From Nitrosopumilus sp. BACL13 MAG-121220-bin23 (GTDB taxonomy: Archaea > Thermoproteota > Nitrososphaeria > Nitrososphaerales > Nitrosopumilaceae), in contig LIAL01000002.1 of assembly GCA_001437625.1 (NCBI GenBank), forward strand, positions 1-38,544: a stretch of 38,544 nt of DNA. The letters run 5' to 3'. How positions within the stretch are numbered: the first letter of the stretch is position 1; every line of letters starts with the position of its first letter. Below are positions 30,711 to 38,544 of the stretch, piece by piece. The notes under the pieces were generated by a model that was given only the letters and a program-made list of their open reading frames with translations, ran no database searches and was not told the DNA's origin. A program made the translations under genes and the position numbers.

Positions 30711-32885
30711 TTGAAAATTGCATTAATGTATAACAAAAATAATATTTCTCCTTCTGATGTGATTAATATTTCTGATATTCCTACCCAAGAACATTATTCC
30801 TCAAATACAATTGAGCAAGTTGCAAAAGCATTAGAAAAAGGAAGCCATACTGTAAAGCTGATTGAAGCCAACATGCATGCAATTGATGAAATGCATAATT
30901 TTATGCCAAAAGTAATGGATGGTGATAGACCTGGCCTTGTCTTTAATATGGCATATGGATTACAGGGGCATAACAGGTACACACATGTCCCTGCAATACT
31001 TGAGATGTTGGGGGTACCATATCTCGGTTCGGGTCCTGCAGCACATGCCATAGTTCAAGATAAAGCAATGACAAAAGTTATTTTACAAAGAAATAATATT
31101 CCTACTCCTGGATTTTGGGTATTTTCAAGTCATGAAGATCAATTCGACGATTTAATTTTTCCAGTTATTGTAAAACCCAAATCTGAATCAACTTCGATGG
31201 GAATGAAAGTTGTTGATAATTGGGATGATTTGAGAGAAGCAGTTAAAGAACAAATTAAAAAATATCATCAAGATGCTTTAGTTGAACAATTTATTCCCGG
31301 AAGAGAATTTGCAGTTGGGTTAATTGGAAATGTAAATAGTGTTGAAGTTTTACCAATTGTAGAAATTGATTTACAAGGAGATCCTAATAAAATTCAATCA
31401 AATGAAGATAAATTAAAAAAACCTCTAGACAAAATTTGTCCTGCAAAATTAACTAAAGAACAAGAAGATGAAATGAAACGCTTGTGTATTTTAGCATTTA
31501 AAAAACTTGGAATTAATGATTTCTGCAGAGTTGATTTTAGAATGGATACATATGGAAACATGTACATTTTAGAATTAAATTCAATGGCAAGTTTGGGTGT
31601 TCGAGGTTCCTTTGTTCATGCGGCAATTACTGCCGGTTATACTTTTGAATCTCTAATCCACAAACTTCTTGATGTTGCCGTAATCAGATATTTTGGAGAA
31701 TCTCCATCACACGCACCTCAAATGGATGCTTCTGAAAATTTACGTAGTCAGCCATTGAGAGTATCTGCAAGAAGTTATCTTCGCAGTCATCTTAGAACTA
31801 CAATAATACTTCTACAGGAAATGTGTGTAGTTAACACCAGTGTAAGAAACATTGAAAATATCAATCGATTGGGAATGATGTTATCAAAAAGGTTAACTCA
31901 TCTTGGATTTTCTGAGCGTATCCATAATCAATTTGACATTGGCGATATACGATATTTCACAAATCATGAGGGAAAAACCGATGATGTCCTTCTAATCGTT
32001 CATTTGGATACTCCTTATGCTTCTAGAGATTATGTACAATTTAGAGAAGAAAAATCTAAATTATTTGGTTCAGGCATTGCTGAAAGTAAAGGAGGAATAG
32101 CAGTAATGCTTTCTGCACTACAAGCATTAAGATTTTCCAAGAAATTGCGAAAAATCAATTGTGGTATATTGTTAACTACTGATGATAGTTTGGGTGGACA
32201 ATATGCACAACCTTTCATTGAATCTTATTCTAAAAATGCAAAATATGTTCTTGGATTAAAATGGGGAAAGCTTGATGGTGGAATTGTTACATCCGCATCA
32301 GGTAGAGATGAATTTAAAATTAACATGTCAAACATTTCCGATTCTTCACGTCCAACTATTTCTGAATTAATTCCTGTTGTGTGTAAAAAAATTACTGCAA
32401 TTAAAAAACTCTCAAAGAAAGATAATATCATTAGAATTATGTCTATTGACGGACAAACATCATATGGTAATTCGCCAGATCATGTATCAATTTCTTTTTA
32501 CACTACATTTGCAAACAAATCTGATGCAAATGAATTAGAACGACAGATAAAATCAATATTAAAAAAACAAGAAGACATGAAGATTGACCTTGAAGTTTCT
32601 AAAGGTGTACGTAGAGATCCATATTTAGAATCTACAAATACAAAAAAAATGTATTCTATTGTTGAAGAACTATCTATTCGATTAGAACAAAAAATAAATT
32701 CAATTCACAGAGACATATCTTCTGATATCAGCCATGTCCCGCAAGAAATTTCTTCTTTAGAAGGATTAGGTCCATTAGGTGCAGAATATCGTTCTCCTAA
32801 TGAGTATATTCTCAAAGACAGTTTGATTGACAGATCTCTTCTTTTGACTATGTTGATTCATAAACTATCTACGGTGGGAAAATAA
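30711..32885 (+). CDS. ATP-grasp ligase / degenerate M20 peptidase fusion
   Basis: A 724-residue two-domain protein. Residues 1-335 are a D-Ala-D-Ala-ligase-type ATP-grasp enzyme: LVFNMAYGLQG, VPAILEMLGVPYLGSGP, DKAMTKVILQRNNIPTPGFWV, FPVIVKPKSES and the acidic metal-binding end FCRVDFRMD...ILELNSMASLG. Residues about 365-724 resemble M20 zinc peptidases (LIVHLDTP, GSGIAESKGGIAVM, TTDDSLGG), but the metal ligands are partly replaced: Asp to Glu458, the catalytic Glu to Asp492, the next Glu to Ser493 and the last His to Arg694. His431 and Asp433 remain. So one half joins, and the other is probably a modified or regulatory hydrolase. Start TTG at 30711 (GTG 30708 also possible). First gene of the cluster with GGT and FGase. 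Confidence 0.85.
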   Translation: MKIALMYNKNNISPSDVINISDIPTQEHYSSNTIEQVAKALEKGSHTVKLIEANMHAIDEMHNFMPKVMDGDRPGLVFNMAYGLQGHNRYTHVPAILEMLGVPYLGSGPAAHAIVQDKAMTKVILQRNNIPTPGFWVFSSHEDQFDDLIFPVIVKPKSESTSMGMKVVDNWDDLREAVKEQIKKYHQDALVEQFIPGREFAVGLIGNVNSVEVLPIVEIDLQGDPNKIQSNEDKLKKPLDKICPAKLTKEQEDEMKRLCILAFKKLGINDFCRVDFRMDTYGNMYILELNSMASLGVRGSFVHAAITAGYTFESLIHKLLDVAVIRYFGESPSHAPQMDASENLRSQPLRVSARSYLRSHLRTTIILLQEMCVVNTSVRNIENINRLGMMLSKRLTHLGFSERIHNQFDIGDIRYFTNHEGKTDDVLLIVHLDTPYASRDYVQFREEKSKLFGSGIAESKGGIAVMLSALQALRFSKKLRKINCGILLTTDDSLGGQYAQPFIESYSKNAKYVLGLKWGKLDGGIVTSASGRDEFKINMSNISDSSRPTISELIPVVCKKITAIKKLSKKDNIIRIMSIDGQTSYGNSPDHVSISFYTTFANKSDANELERQIKSILKKQEDMKIDLEVSKGVRRDPYLESTNTKKMYSIVEELSIRLEQKINSIHRDISSDISHVPQEISSLEGLGPLGAEYRSPNEYILKDSLIDRSLLLTMLIHKLSTVGK

Positions 32886-32903
32886 ATTTAGTAGTGATCA
32901 AGT

Positions 32904-34535
32904 ATGGATATTGAAAAAATAGAATCCTCTTTTGTTCCAACTTTAGACAAGAAATGTTCTGTTGCCAAAAAAGGAATGGTTTCATCAGCATTTCCTAATG
33001 CTACAAAGGCAGGAGTTGAAATGCTCAAAAAAGGTGGAAATGCCATTGATGCTGCTTGTGCAACTGCTCTTGCTTTGGGAGTATGTGAGCCTCAGGCCTC
33101 TGGATTGGGTGGACAATCCATGGGAATTATTTATGCTAATGGAACATCTTACGCAATTGACGGTTCTAGCAGGTCTCCCTCATTAGCTCATTCTTCTATT
33201 TACACAAATAAGAAAAATCGTCGTCTTGGATACAAGGCAACCACAGTTCCTAGCACTCTAGCTGTAATTGGATTTTTACATGAACGATATGGCCGATTAG
33301 AATGGCAAAAAATAGTTGCACCCTCAATCAATATTGCTAAAAAAGGATATAAAATTACTCAACTTCAACATGATTTACAAGAAAGAGAACTAGAAAACTT
33401 TCTTTCAATAAAATCAAAATCAGGTGCAAAATATTTTCTAAAAGATGGTATAGTACCATACGATGTTGGGGATAGATTCATTCAAGGAGATCTAGCTGAA
33501 ACACTTACATCAATTTCAGACTTTGGATATCGTGTTTTCTATCAGGGTGAAATTGCTAAAAAAATTGTTCAAGATATGAAAAACAATCAAGGATTAATTC
33601 AAGATGAAGATTTGGCATACATCCCTGAACCACTTGTTCGAAAACCCATCAGTAGAAAGTATAGACATGTATCAGTAGTCACTTTGCCTCCTCCTGCTGC
33701 TGGAAGAACATTATTGCTCACACTCATGATGCTAAACCATCTTCCTTCAAAGTTTTTACGTAGCTCAAAACCAAGTTCGTATCATTTTGTTGCAGAGACT
33801 TTTCGAAAGGCATTCTTACATAGAGTACAACGACCGTTTAATCGACACACCTATGATCAAATTGAAGAGAAGGTTCATCTTCAAAGATCATTTGCAAAAC
33901 AGATGACCCAATCCATTCACAATTCAATGGATGCTACTTTACCTATGATTGATCCTGATTTTGGTGGTGAGGATACCACGCATCTTTCAACTATGGATGA
34001 TGAAGGAAATGCAGTAGGAATAACTCAGTCAGTAGAACTTGCATATGGTTCAAAAGCAGCAGCTGATGGTTTGGGATTTCTATACAACAATTACATGTCT
34101 GCATTTGAATTTACAAATCCAAATCATCCATTTTACATTCGACCTAATTCTATTCCCTGGACTTCTGTATCTCCCGCCTTAATTTTCAATAATTCAAAAC
34201 TTTGGATGGTACTTGGAAGTCCAGGTAGCCAAAGAATATTTTCTACAGTGACCCAATTCCTCTCAAGAATAATTGATGGTGATTTGCCTATGAGCCAGGC
34301 AATAGAAAAGCCTAGATTCCATTGTTCAATCAATGGCACAGTAAGCATTGAATATGGAGGATTCCGTACTGAAATTATTGACTATCTTAAAGAAATGGGA
34401 TACAATATTTCTGTTAAGAACAGATACTCATTTTATCATGGTGCAATTCATGCAATAATAAAATGCCAAACTACTGAAGGCTTTCAGGGAGTTGCTGAAG
34501 TACGACGTGATGGAACAGCAGAAGGATTAGAATGA
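32904..34535 (+). CDS. Gamma-glutamyltransferase-like Ntn hydrolase
   Basis: A 543-residue GGT-family proenzyme. Auto-cleavage before Thr358 (DTTHLSTMDDEGNAV) would release a small subunit whose N-terminal Thr is the nucleophile. Other signatures are GGNAIDAACATALALGV, GSKAAADGLGFLYNN and the oxyanion region VLGSPGSQRIF. There is no signal peptide, so unlike bacterial periplasmic GGTs it should be cytoplasmic. The substrate-binding loop reads DGSSRSP, where classical GGT has a DFREMAP-type motif; this fits the YwrD-like branch with uncertain substrate. It lies 18 bases after the ATP-grasp/M20 gene and overlaps the FGase-like gene by four bases. Confidence 0.9.
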   Translation: MDIEKIESSFVPTLDKKCSVAKKGMVSSAFPNATKAGVEMLKKGGNAIDAACATALALGVCEPQASGLGGQSMGIIYANGTSYAIDGSSRSPSLAHSSIYTNKKNRRLGYKATTVPSTLAVIGFLHERYGRLEWQKIVAPSINIAKKGYKITQLQHDLQERELENFLSIKSKSGAKYFLKDGIVPYDVGDRFIQGDLAETLTSISDFGYRVFYQGEIAKKIVQDMKNNQGLIQDEDLAYIPEPLVRKPISRKYRHVSVVTLPPPAAGRTLLLTLMMLNHLPSKFLRSSKPSSYHFVAETFRKAFLHRVQRPFNRHTYDQIEEKVHLQRSFAKQMTQSIHNSMDATLPMIDPDFGGEDTTHLSTMDDEGNAVGITQSVELAYGSKAAADGLGFLYNNYMSAFEFTNPNHPFYIRPNSIPWTSVSPALIFNNSKLWMVLGSPGSQRIFSTVTQFLSRIIDGDLPMSQAIEKPRFHCSINGTVSIEYGGFRTEIIDYLKEMGYNISVKNRYSFYHGAIHAIIKCQTTEGFQGVAEVRRDGTAEGLE

Positions 34536-35302
34536 ACAAACTTCCTATTTTATTATCAATTCCACATGGAGGAATACGACAACCTTCAGAACTTGAAGGA
34601 CATTTGTCTGTAACAAACAAGGATCTGTTTGATGATTCTGATCCTTTTGTAGTAGAACTCTATGATTTAGGAGATAAAGTTCAACGTGTAATTAAAACAG
34701 ATATTGCACGAGCATTTGTAGATCTTAATCGCTCTTTACAAGACATGCCCCCAGATAACCCTGATGGATTAATTAAAAGTAAAACATGTTATGACAAACC
34801 AATTTATACAAATGGAAAAGAACCAAATGATTCACTTAAAACAATGCTTATCGAATTATACTATCGTCCATACCATCAAGCAATTCAAAAAAGTATTGAT
34901 GAATTAGATTTAAAATTATGTTTAGATTGCCATTCAATGGCCTCTACTGCTCCGTATTTTTCTCCAGATAAAAATAATTCAAAAAGACCACTATTTTGCA
35001 TATCCAACAATGATGGACAAACATCATCACAAGAGATGTTGGAACTTTTAGCTGATTCTATTTCAGAGTCTTATTCCATTGGCAGACAAGAAATTTCTTT
35101 AAACAATCCATTTCATGGAGGACACATTACTAGAACATATGGGAATAATCCATTTCCTTGGATTCAAGTTGAGATGAATAGAGATTTGTATTTATCAAAA
35201 CCTTGGTTTAATGAAGAAACTCTTTCAGTAGATGCAACTCATCTTCAAAAACTAAATAACCAATTTGAAAACACCCTTGAACACTTTTTCTCAAAAATCT
35301 GA
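34532..35302 (+). CDS. N-formylglutamate amidohydrolase family protein
   Basis: A 256-residue protein of the FGase family (metal-dependent deformylase/amidohydrolase of the peptidase-like fold). Family hallmarks: ILLSIPHGGIRQPSEL at the start, a DLNRSLQDMP turn with conserved Asp/Arg, the LCLDCHSMAS metal-site region, and NNPFHGGHITRTYG with an EMNRDLYL end. In histidine degradation FGase frees formate from N-formylglutamate; no hut gene is here, so the substrate may be another N-acyl amino acid. It starts inside the GGT stop (ATGA at 34532), so is coupled to it. Convergent with cofC across a 135-base gap. Confidence 0.88.
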   Translation: MNKLPILLSIPHGGIRQPSELEGHLSVTNKDLFDDSDPFVVELYDLGDKVQRVIKTDIARAFVDLNRSLQDMPPDNPDGLIKSKTCYDKPIYTNGKEPNDSLKTMLIELYYRPYHQAIQKSIDELDLKLCLDCHSMASTAPYFSPDKNNSKRPLFCISNNDGQTSSQEMLELLADSISESYSIGRQEISLNNPFHGGHITRTYGNNPFPWIQVEMNRDLYLSKPWFNEETLSVDATHLQKLNNQFENTLEHFFSKI

Positions 35303-35391
35303 TTTCATACATATCTACATCATTTTCAATCCCTAAACACGACTTGAGTTCAAGTGGGCTGAACTTTAAATTAGTCTGGAAAAATACTTAC

Positions 35392-35409
35392 GAATAGTTG
35401 ATACTATTC
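35392..35409. terminator. Hairpin in the convergent gap FGase-cofC
   Basis: GAATAGT, loop TGAT, ACTATTC: a perfect seven-bp stem in the 135-base gap between convergent genes. Another near-palindrome, CTTGAGTTCAAG, lies at 35343-35354. No strong T-run follows on the plus strand, so terminator function is uncertain. Confidence 0.35.
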
Positions 35410-35437
35410 ATCTAACTAATCCAAAATTGACCAATCT

Positions 35438-36070
35438 TTAATTTAGAATCTTTCTAATTTTTTCTACAAGATCTGGTTTTTCATTTTGTTCTAAAAACAA
35501 CTCCAAATCTTCTTTATCGTCTATGTCCAACATTATTCGTTTAACAAATACCATTGCAACATTACGTGTGTGTTCCTTTGCTGTAGCCATGTGATTTCTA
35601 TAACTATCATTATCATAATGTGTCTTCATTAAATCCACTGGCATTCTTACAAGTGCATTTGTTCCATCAAATTTACGTGATGGAACTATTATTGCAAAAT
35701 TTGGATATGTTTTATAATTTAACATAAAATCAATGTCTTGTGTTTTGATACCTGGTATGTCTTGAGGAAATACCATTGATGCAACAAAATTATTTTCTAA
35801 TAGATATTTTTCTGCTAGAGACACTGCTTGATTTACACCCTCTTCTTTTTCATCAATTATTACTACTGCGTTAAATTTTTTAGCAATTTCTATGGCTTTT
35901 TTTTCTTTTGTCACTATGATTATTTTTTCAATTTTAGGTGATATTGATAAAACTTGTAATATTTCTTCTAACATTATTTTGCATAATTCTTCTATTTTTT
36001 CTACAGGTAACTGCAATCGTGTTTTTGCATTTGAGAATGTTTTTACTGGAATAACTGCTGCTGTTTTCAA
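35438..36070 (-). CDS. cofC: 2-phospho-L-lactate (or PEP) guanylyltransferase CofC
   Basis: A 210-residue nucleotidyltransferase of the F420 pathway. It activates 2-phospho-L-lactate, phosphoenolpyruvate or a related acid with GTP for CofD. The start AAVIPVKTFSNAKTRL contains the nucleotide-binding motif, followed by IIIVTKEKKAIEIAKKF, and a VFPQDIPGI segment typical of the family. Substrate choice is not readable with certainty. It follows cofD with a one-base gap, so cofD-cofC is one operon. Confidence 0.9.
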   Translation of the reverse strand: MKTAAVIPVKTFSNAKTRLQLPVEKIEELCKIMLEEILQVLSISPKIEKIIIVTKEKKAIEIAKKFNAVVIIDEKEEGVNQAVSLAEKYLLENNFVASMVFPQDIPGIKTQDIDFMLNYKTYPNFAIIVPSRKFDGTNALVRMPVDLMKTHYDNDSYRNHMATAKEHTRNVAMVFVKRIMLDIDDKEDLELFLEQNEKPDLVEKIRKILN

Positions 36071-36071
36071 A

Positions 36072-36992
36072 TTAAACGTGTACTTGTTTTAAAATAAAAT
36101 TTGCCAATGCATCTTCTGCCAATTTATTCTTCATAGTAATTTTTGTATCATATGCTTTCATGTCCAAGTCTTGAATTTTACTAACTAATGCTTTGTCTTT
36201 AGTATCTACAATTACATTTGAGCATACGTCTGAATACATTTTTGCTAATCCGTATGCGTTTGACTCTATTCCTGCTGCTTTCATGTATTTTGCTGCAGGA
36301 CCGCTAAGTGCGTTATCTCCAATTAATGGACTTACTGCCACAACTCTTTTCTTAATTTTTGATAATTCTTTTCTAATTCCTTTAATGTTTAACATTGGAC
36401 CAATTGAAGTTAGTGGATTTCCTGGTGCGAGTATGACCATATCTGCATCATGTATTGCATTTATGGCCTCAGGATTTGGTCTTGCTTTATCTGATCCAAT
36501 ATATTGAATTCCTTCTACTGGATCCAATCCTCTATGTTTTACCCAATATTCTTGTAAATGTAACTCTCCTTTACTTGTAGTAATTCTTGTTTCTACGGTG
36601 TTATCTGTAACTGGAATTATGTTTGCAGTAACTGCAAATTTCTTACACATCCATTTTGTAATGTCGCTGAGATTTTTTCCATTTTTTAACATGTTGGTTC
36701 TAATCAAATGTGTAGCTGCATCTCTATCTCCGACCCCAAACCAAGTCTCTTCACCAAACACTTCCATTTGTCGTAAAAAGTTGAATGTGTCTTTTTTAAT
36801 TCCCCAACCTTTATCTTGATCAAGTAGATCTGCTAAACCATAAATTATTGTATCAATATCTGGACATACGTATAATCCGTATAACCAATAATTATCTCCG
36901 ACATTTGTAATAACATTCACTTTATCGTGTTGTGCAACTAAGCCACGTACCAATTTGACTGAACCTGTACCTCCTGCTAATACTGTAATCAT
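36072..36992 (-). CDS. cofD: 2-phospho-L-lactate transferase CofD
   Basis: A 306-residue CofD. It joins the activated phospho-acid to Fo, making F420-0 (or dehydro-F420-0 when the partner is PEP-type). Family signatures: ITVLAGGTGSVKLVRGL at the N-terminus for GDP-ribose binding, NVGDNYWLYGLYVCPDIDT, and LAPGNPLTSIGPML further along. Complete length. It heads the cofD-cofC operon, one base before cofC, and its promoter faces the CxC-tail gene upstream. Confidence 0.94.
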   Translation of the reverse strand: MITVLAGGTGSVKLVRGLVAQHDKVNVITNVGDNYWLYGLYVCPDIDTIIYGLADLLDQDKGWGIKKDTFNFLRQMEVFGEETWFGVGDRDAATHLIRTNMLKNGKNLSDITKWMCKKFAVTANIIPVTDNTVETRITTSKGELHLQEYWVKHRGLDPVEGIQYIGSDKARPNPEAINAIHDADMVILAPGNPLTSIGPMLNIKGIRKELSKIKKRVVAVSPLIGDNALSGPAAKYMKAAGIESNAYGLAKMYSDVCSNVIVDTKDKALVSKIQDLDMKAYDTKITMKNKLAEDALANFILKQVHV

Positions 36993-37125
36993 ATCATTTT
37001 CCTTAAATGAGATATGCTATATCCGTTACTCTCTATCATTTTTTAGAAGATCCTTATTTCGCTAAATTACCATTTTTCATAAAAATTTGGATAAGTTTAT
37101 TACCTTTATTTAGAGAATTTTTATC

Positions 37126-38523
37126 GTGACTAAGGCTATAATTTTAACTATTTTACTTGCTGGTCTTATTGTTATTGGTACAAGTGCTCCTGCTTGGGGT
37201 GCACAATTAGATACTAGAATTAATCCAAATAATGCTGAATCTCCATTTAAGATGAGTTACCTCAAAACTATCTTTATTGAATATCCAGACGGTGGTGTTT
37301 TGTTTGATGCATTAAGTACAAGTCAATGGATTGTATCTGGAACTGCTGACTCAACAAATCCTGGAGTTCAAGAATTGATGAGTAATCTAAACAATGGAAT
37401 TCAATCTGATGGAAGTCAAGCAAGAATTTCTGACTTGAATGTGATATATGAATTTCAACTAAAAGGTAGGAGTATTCAAACATCTATTGATTATCGTGTA
37501 GTTTTAGAGGGTACCATAACTGATTATATTATTACAGAAGATTCACAAAAACAATTAGTTGATTTAGGTTGGAGAGGATTAACAACTACATCTCCAATTC
37601 AAATTAATGGTATTGAAATTAACATTCCTCTTGGTGTTCTTGAAACTGAAGAACCTCTTCTGTATAATACATTTGTAGGAACTGAGGCTGAATCTGTTCT
37701 TAACCGAGAATTAATTAACGCTGATTTTATTTTAGAACAACCATTAACTAATTGGCATTTCTTGTTTGACCCAACTGGAATTAATGCAGATGCTAGTACA
37801 TTTGGATTAGATGCTTCAATTGCAGGATTTGTTGTATCTAGTTGGACTATGGGTGAAAGTAGTATTAGAGAAGGCAGACAAGTTGAACGTGTTTATGAAG
37901 CTGAAGTGATGGCTGATGAACTTTATATTATAAGAAGTGTTCAGTCTACTGATACTGCAAACTTGTCTTCAATTGGATTTGGTGCTTTAGATCTTTTAGA
38001 TGGTGTTGAAATTATTGGTGTTACCCCAACCCCTCCTGCTGACTATATGACAACATCGACTGGTGGTTTTCCAATTATGATTATTTATGGTATGGCTGGA
38101 TTAGCAGCTGTTGGTGGTATTGGATTCTTTATTATTAGTAGTAGATCCATGAAAAACCAAGCACAAGGACAACAAGGCATTGATCCTAGCAATCTTGTTG
38201 GATACCAAACAAGTGCATCTTCTGGTGGATATCAAACCAATAGAGGTGAAGCCCATTTGAAAGATGACACTGATTATAATCAAACAAGAAGTGTTTATGA
38301 GGATATGCAGAAAGAAACTCTTCCGCAAGAAACTCTCCCTGAAGAAATTGTTTCTACACAAACTATGCCTTCTGCTGGTGAAGATGATGCTGCATGTGGT
38401 TGCGCTGCATCAGCAGAAATTGGTTCTGAATGTGATTGTGAAATGCAAGGTTCATGTTTGTGTGATGCAACTTGTCAATGCAATGCAGATGTTTGTAAAG
38501 AACACGTCCATGAAATGAGTTAG
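37126..38523 (+). CDS. Exported membrane protein with Cys-rich CxC tail
   Basis: A 465-residue protein with a signal peptide (about 1-26, ending AWGA), an outer beta-rich domain of about 280 residues, one transmembrane helix (about 315-338, IMIIYGMAGLAAVGGIGFFII), and a cytoplasmic tail of about 125 residues. The last 45 residues hold nine cysteines in CGC, CDC, CLC, CQC and a final C before KEHVHEMS, suggesting a metallothionein-like metal-binding tail, perhaps copper given thaumarchaeal copper dependence (inference). Start is GTG at 37126. An A/T-rich TTTATTA box about 26 bases upstream fits a leaderless transcript. I do not recognise the outer domain. Confidence 0.8.
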   Translation: MTKAIILTILLAGLIVIGTSAPAWGAQLDTRINPNNAESPFKMSYLKTIFIEYPDGGVLFDALSTSQWIVSGTADSTNPGVQELMSNLNNGIQSDGSQARISDLNVIYEFQLKGRSIQTSIDYRVVLEGTITDYIITEDSQKQLVDLGWRGLTTTSPIQINGIEINIPLGVLETEEPLLYNTFVGTEAESVLNRELINADFILEQPLTNWHFLFDPTGINADASTFGLDASIAGFVVSSWTMGESSIREGRQVERVYEAEVMADELYIIRSVQSTDTANLSSIGFGALDLLDGVEIIGVTPTPPADYMTTSTGGFPIMIIYGMAGLAAVGGIGFFIISSRSMKNQAQGQQGIDPSNLVGYQTSASSGGYQTNRGEAHLKDDTDYNQTRSVYEDMQKETLPQETLPEEIVSTQTMPSAGEDDAACGCAASAEIGSECDCEMQGSCLCDATCQCNADVCKEHVHEMS

Positions 38524-38544
38524 AATTTTATTAATCACATCATC

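Noticed and set aside
35343..35354. Palindrome CTTGAGTTCAAG between FGase and cofC as an operator
   Set aside because: It lies between the 3' ends of convergent genes, where an operator is unlikely; probably part of 3' structure or chance.
38101..38518. Frames on both strands inside the CxC-tail gene
   Set aside because: Shadows of the main gene. The plus-strand one is rich in Leu, Lys and Val because it reads the Cys/Ala/Asp-rich codons out of frame.
1..38544. CRISPR arrays, insertion sequences, integrases, prophage or toxin-antitoxin genes
   Set aside because: No regularly spaced repeats, transposase or integrase motifs, or terminal inverted repeats were seen. Gene content and base composition look like ordinary chromosome throughout.

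Overview
The window reads as one contiguous piece of chromosome from a low-GC archaeon, most likely a marine ammonia-oxidising thaumarchaeon (Nitrososphaerota, Nitrosopumilus-like). The archaeal core genes seen are a two-repeat TATA-binding protein, aIF1 with an N-terminal zinc knuckle, Sec61 beta, class I lysyl-tRNA synthetase, archaeal Elp3, archaeal type II methionine aminopeptidase, Tsr3, DUF2070 and DUF1512 proteins, and coenzyme F420 genes. Many starts are TTG or GTG. Many genes have an A/T-rich TATA-like box about 24-28 bases before the start codon, which fits leaderless transcripts. The taxonomic call is inferred from gene content; no marker such as amoA or rRNA lies in the window. Genes are densely packed: the longest gap is about 220 bp (8225-8448), so no stretch over 300 bases lacks a gene.

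Layout: 0.06-0.5 kb, a flavin-binding pyridoxamine-oxidase-like protein. 0.5-8.2 kb, minus-strand genes: wHTH regulator, PAC2-family protein, purM, a Na+/H+ antiporter, elp3, lysS, a two-TM miniprotein and a coiled-coil protein. 8.4-9.4 kb, a CaCA-type Ca2+/Na+ antiporter. 9.4-16.2 kb, minus strand: a 31-codon ORF, an SRPBCC protein, a GT2 glycosyltransferase, an HtrA-like protease, then cofG, cofH and a TldE/PmbA-like gene. 16.2-16.8 kb, a small hypothetical gene and the MetRS beta-like tRNA-binding domain. 16.8-17.4 kb, tbp. 17.5-19.4 kb, DUF1512, a zinc-ribbon protein and a Mesh1-like HD hydrolase. 19.4-20.4 kb, a 37-aa zinc ribbon and map. 20.5-21 kb, tRNA-Pro(UGG), a candidate C/D-box sRNA and a membrane/zinc-ribbon miniprotein. 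21.1-26.1 kb, a secreted lamin-tail-domain protein, tsr3 and a membrane-anchored family 5 solute-binding protein. 26.2-29.5 kb, a PD-(D/E)XK nuclease-like protein, DUF2070, Sec61 beta, a ZNRD2-like zinc protein and aIF1. 29.5-35.3 kb, a CPBP protease, a 30-codon ORF, then a tight operon of an ATP-grasp/M20 fusion, a gamma-glutamyltransferase-like protein and an N-formylglutamate amidohydrolase-like protein. 35.4-37 kb, cofC and cofD. 37.1-38.5 kb, a membrane protein with a cysteine-rich (CxC) tail.

Functionally, four F420 genes are present (cofG/cofH make the deazaflavin Fo; cofC/cofD attach the phospho-acid side chain); the gamma-glutamyl ligase cofE is not in the window. The three-gene amidoligase/peptidase/GGT/FGase operon is the best candidate for an undescribed system. 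It looks like a cytoplasmic pathway that makes and trims a small amino-acid or gamma-glutamyl conjugate, and it ends convergently on cofC-cofD. Several genes too short for routine gene finding were found by reading the sequence: Sec61 beta (28596-28760), a 37-aa zinc ribbon overlapping map (19422-19535), a 31-aa ORF (16104-16199) and a 30-aa ORF (30547-30639).
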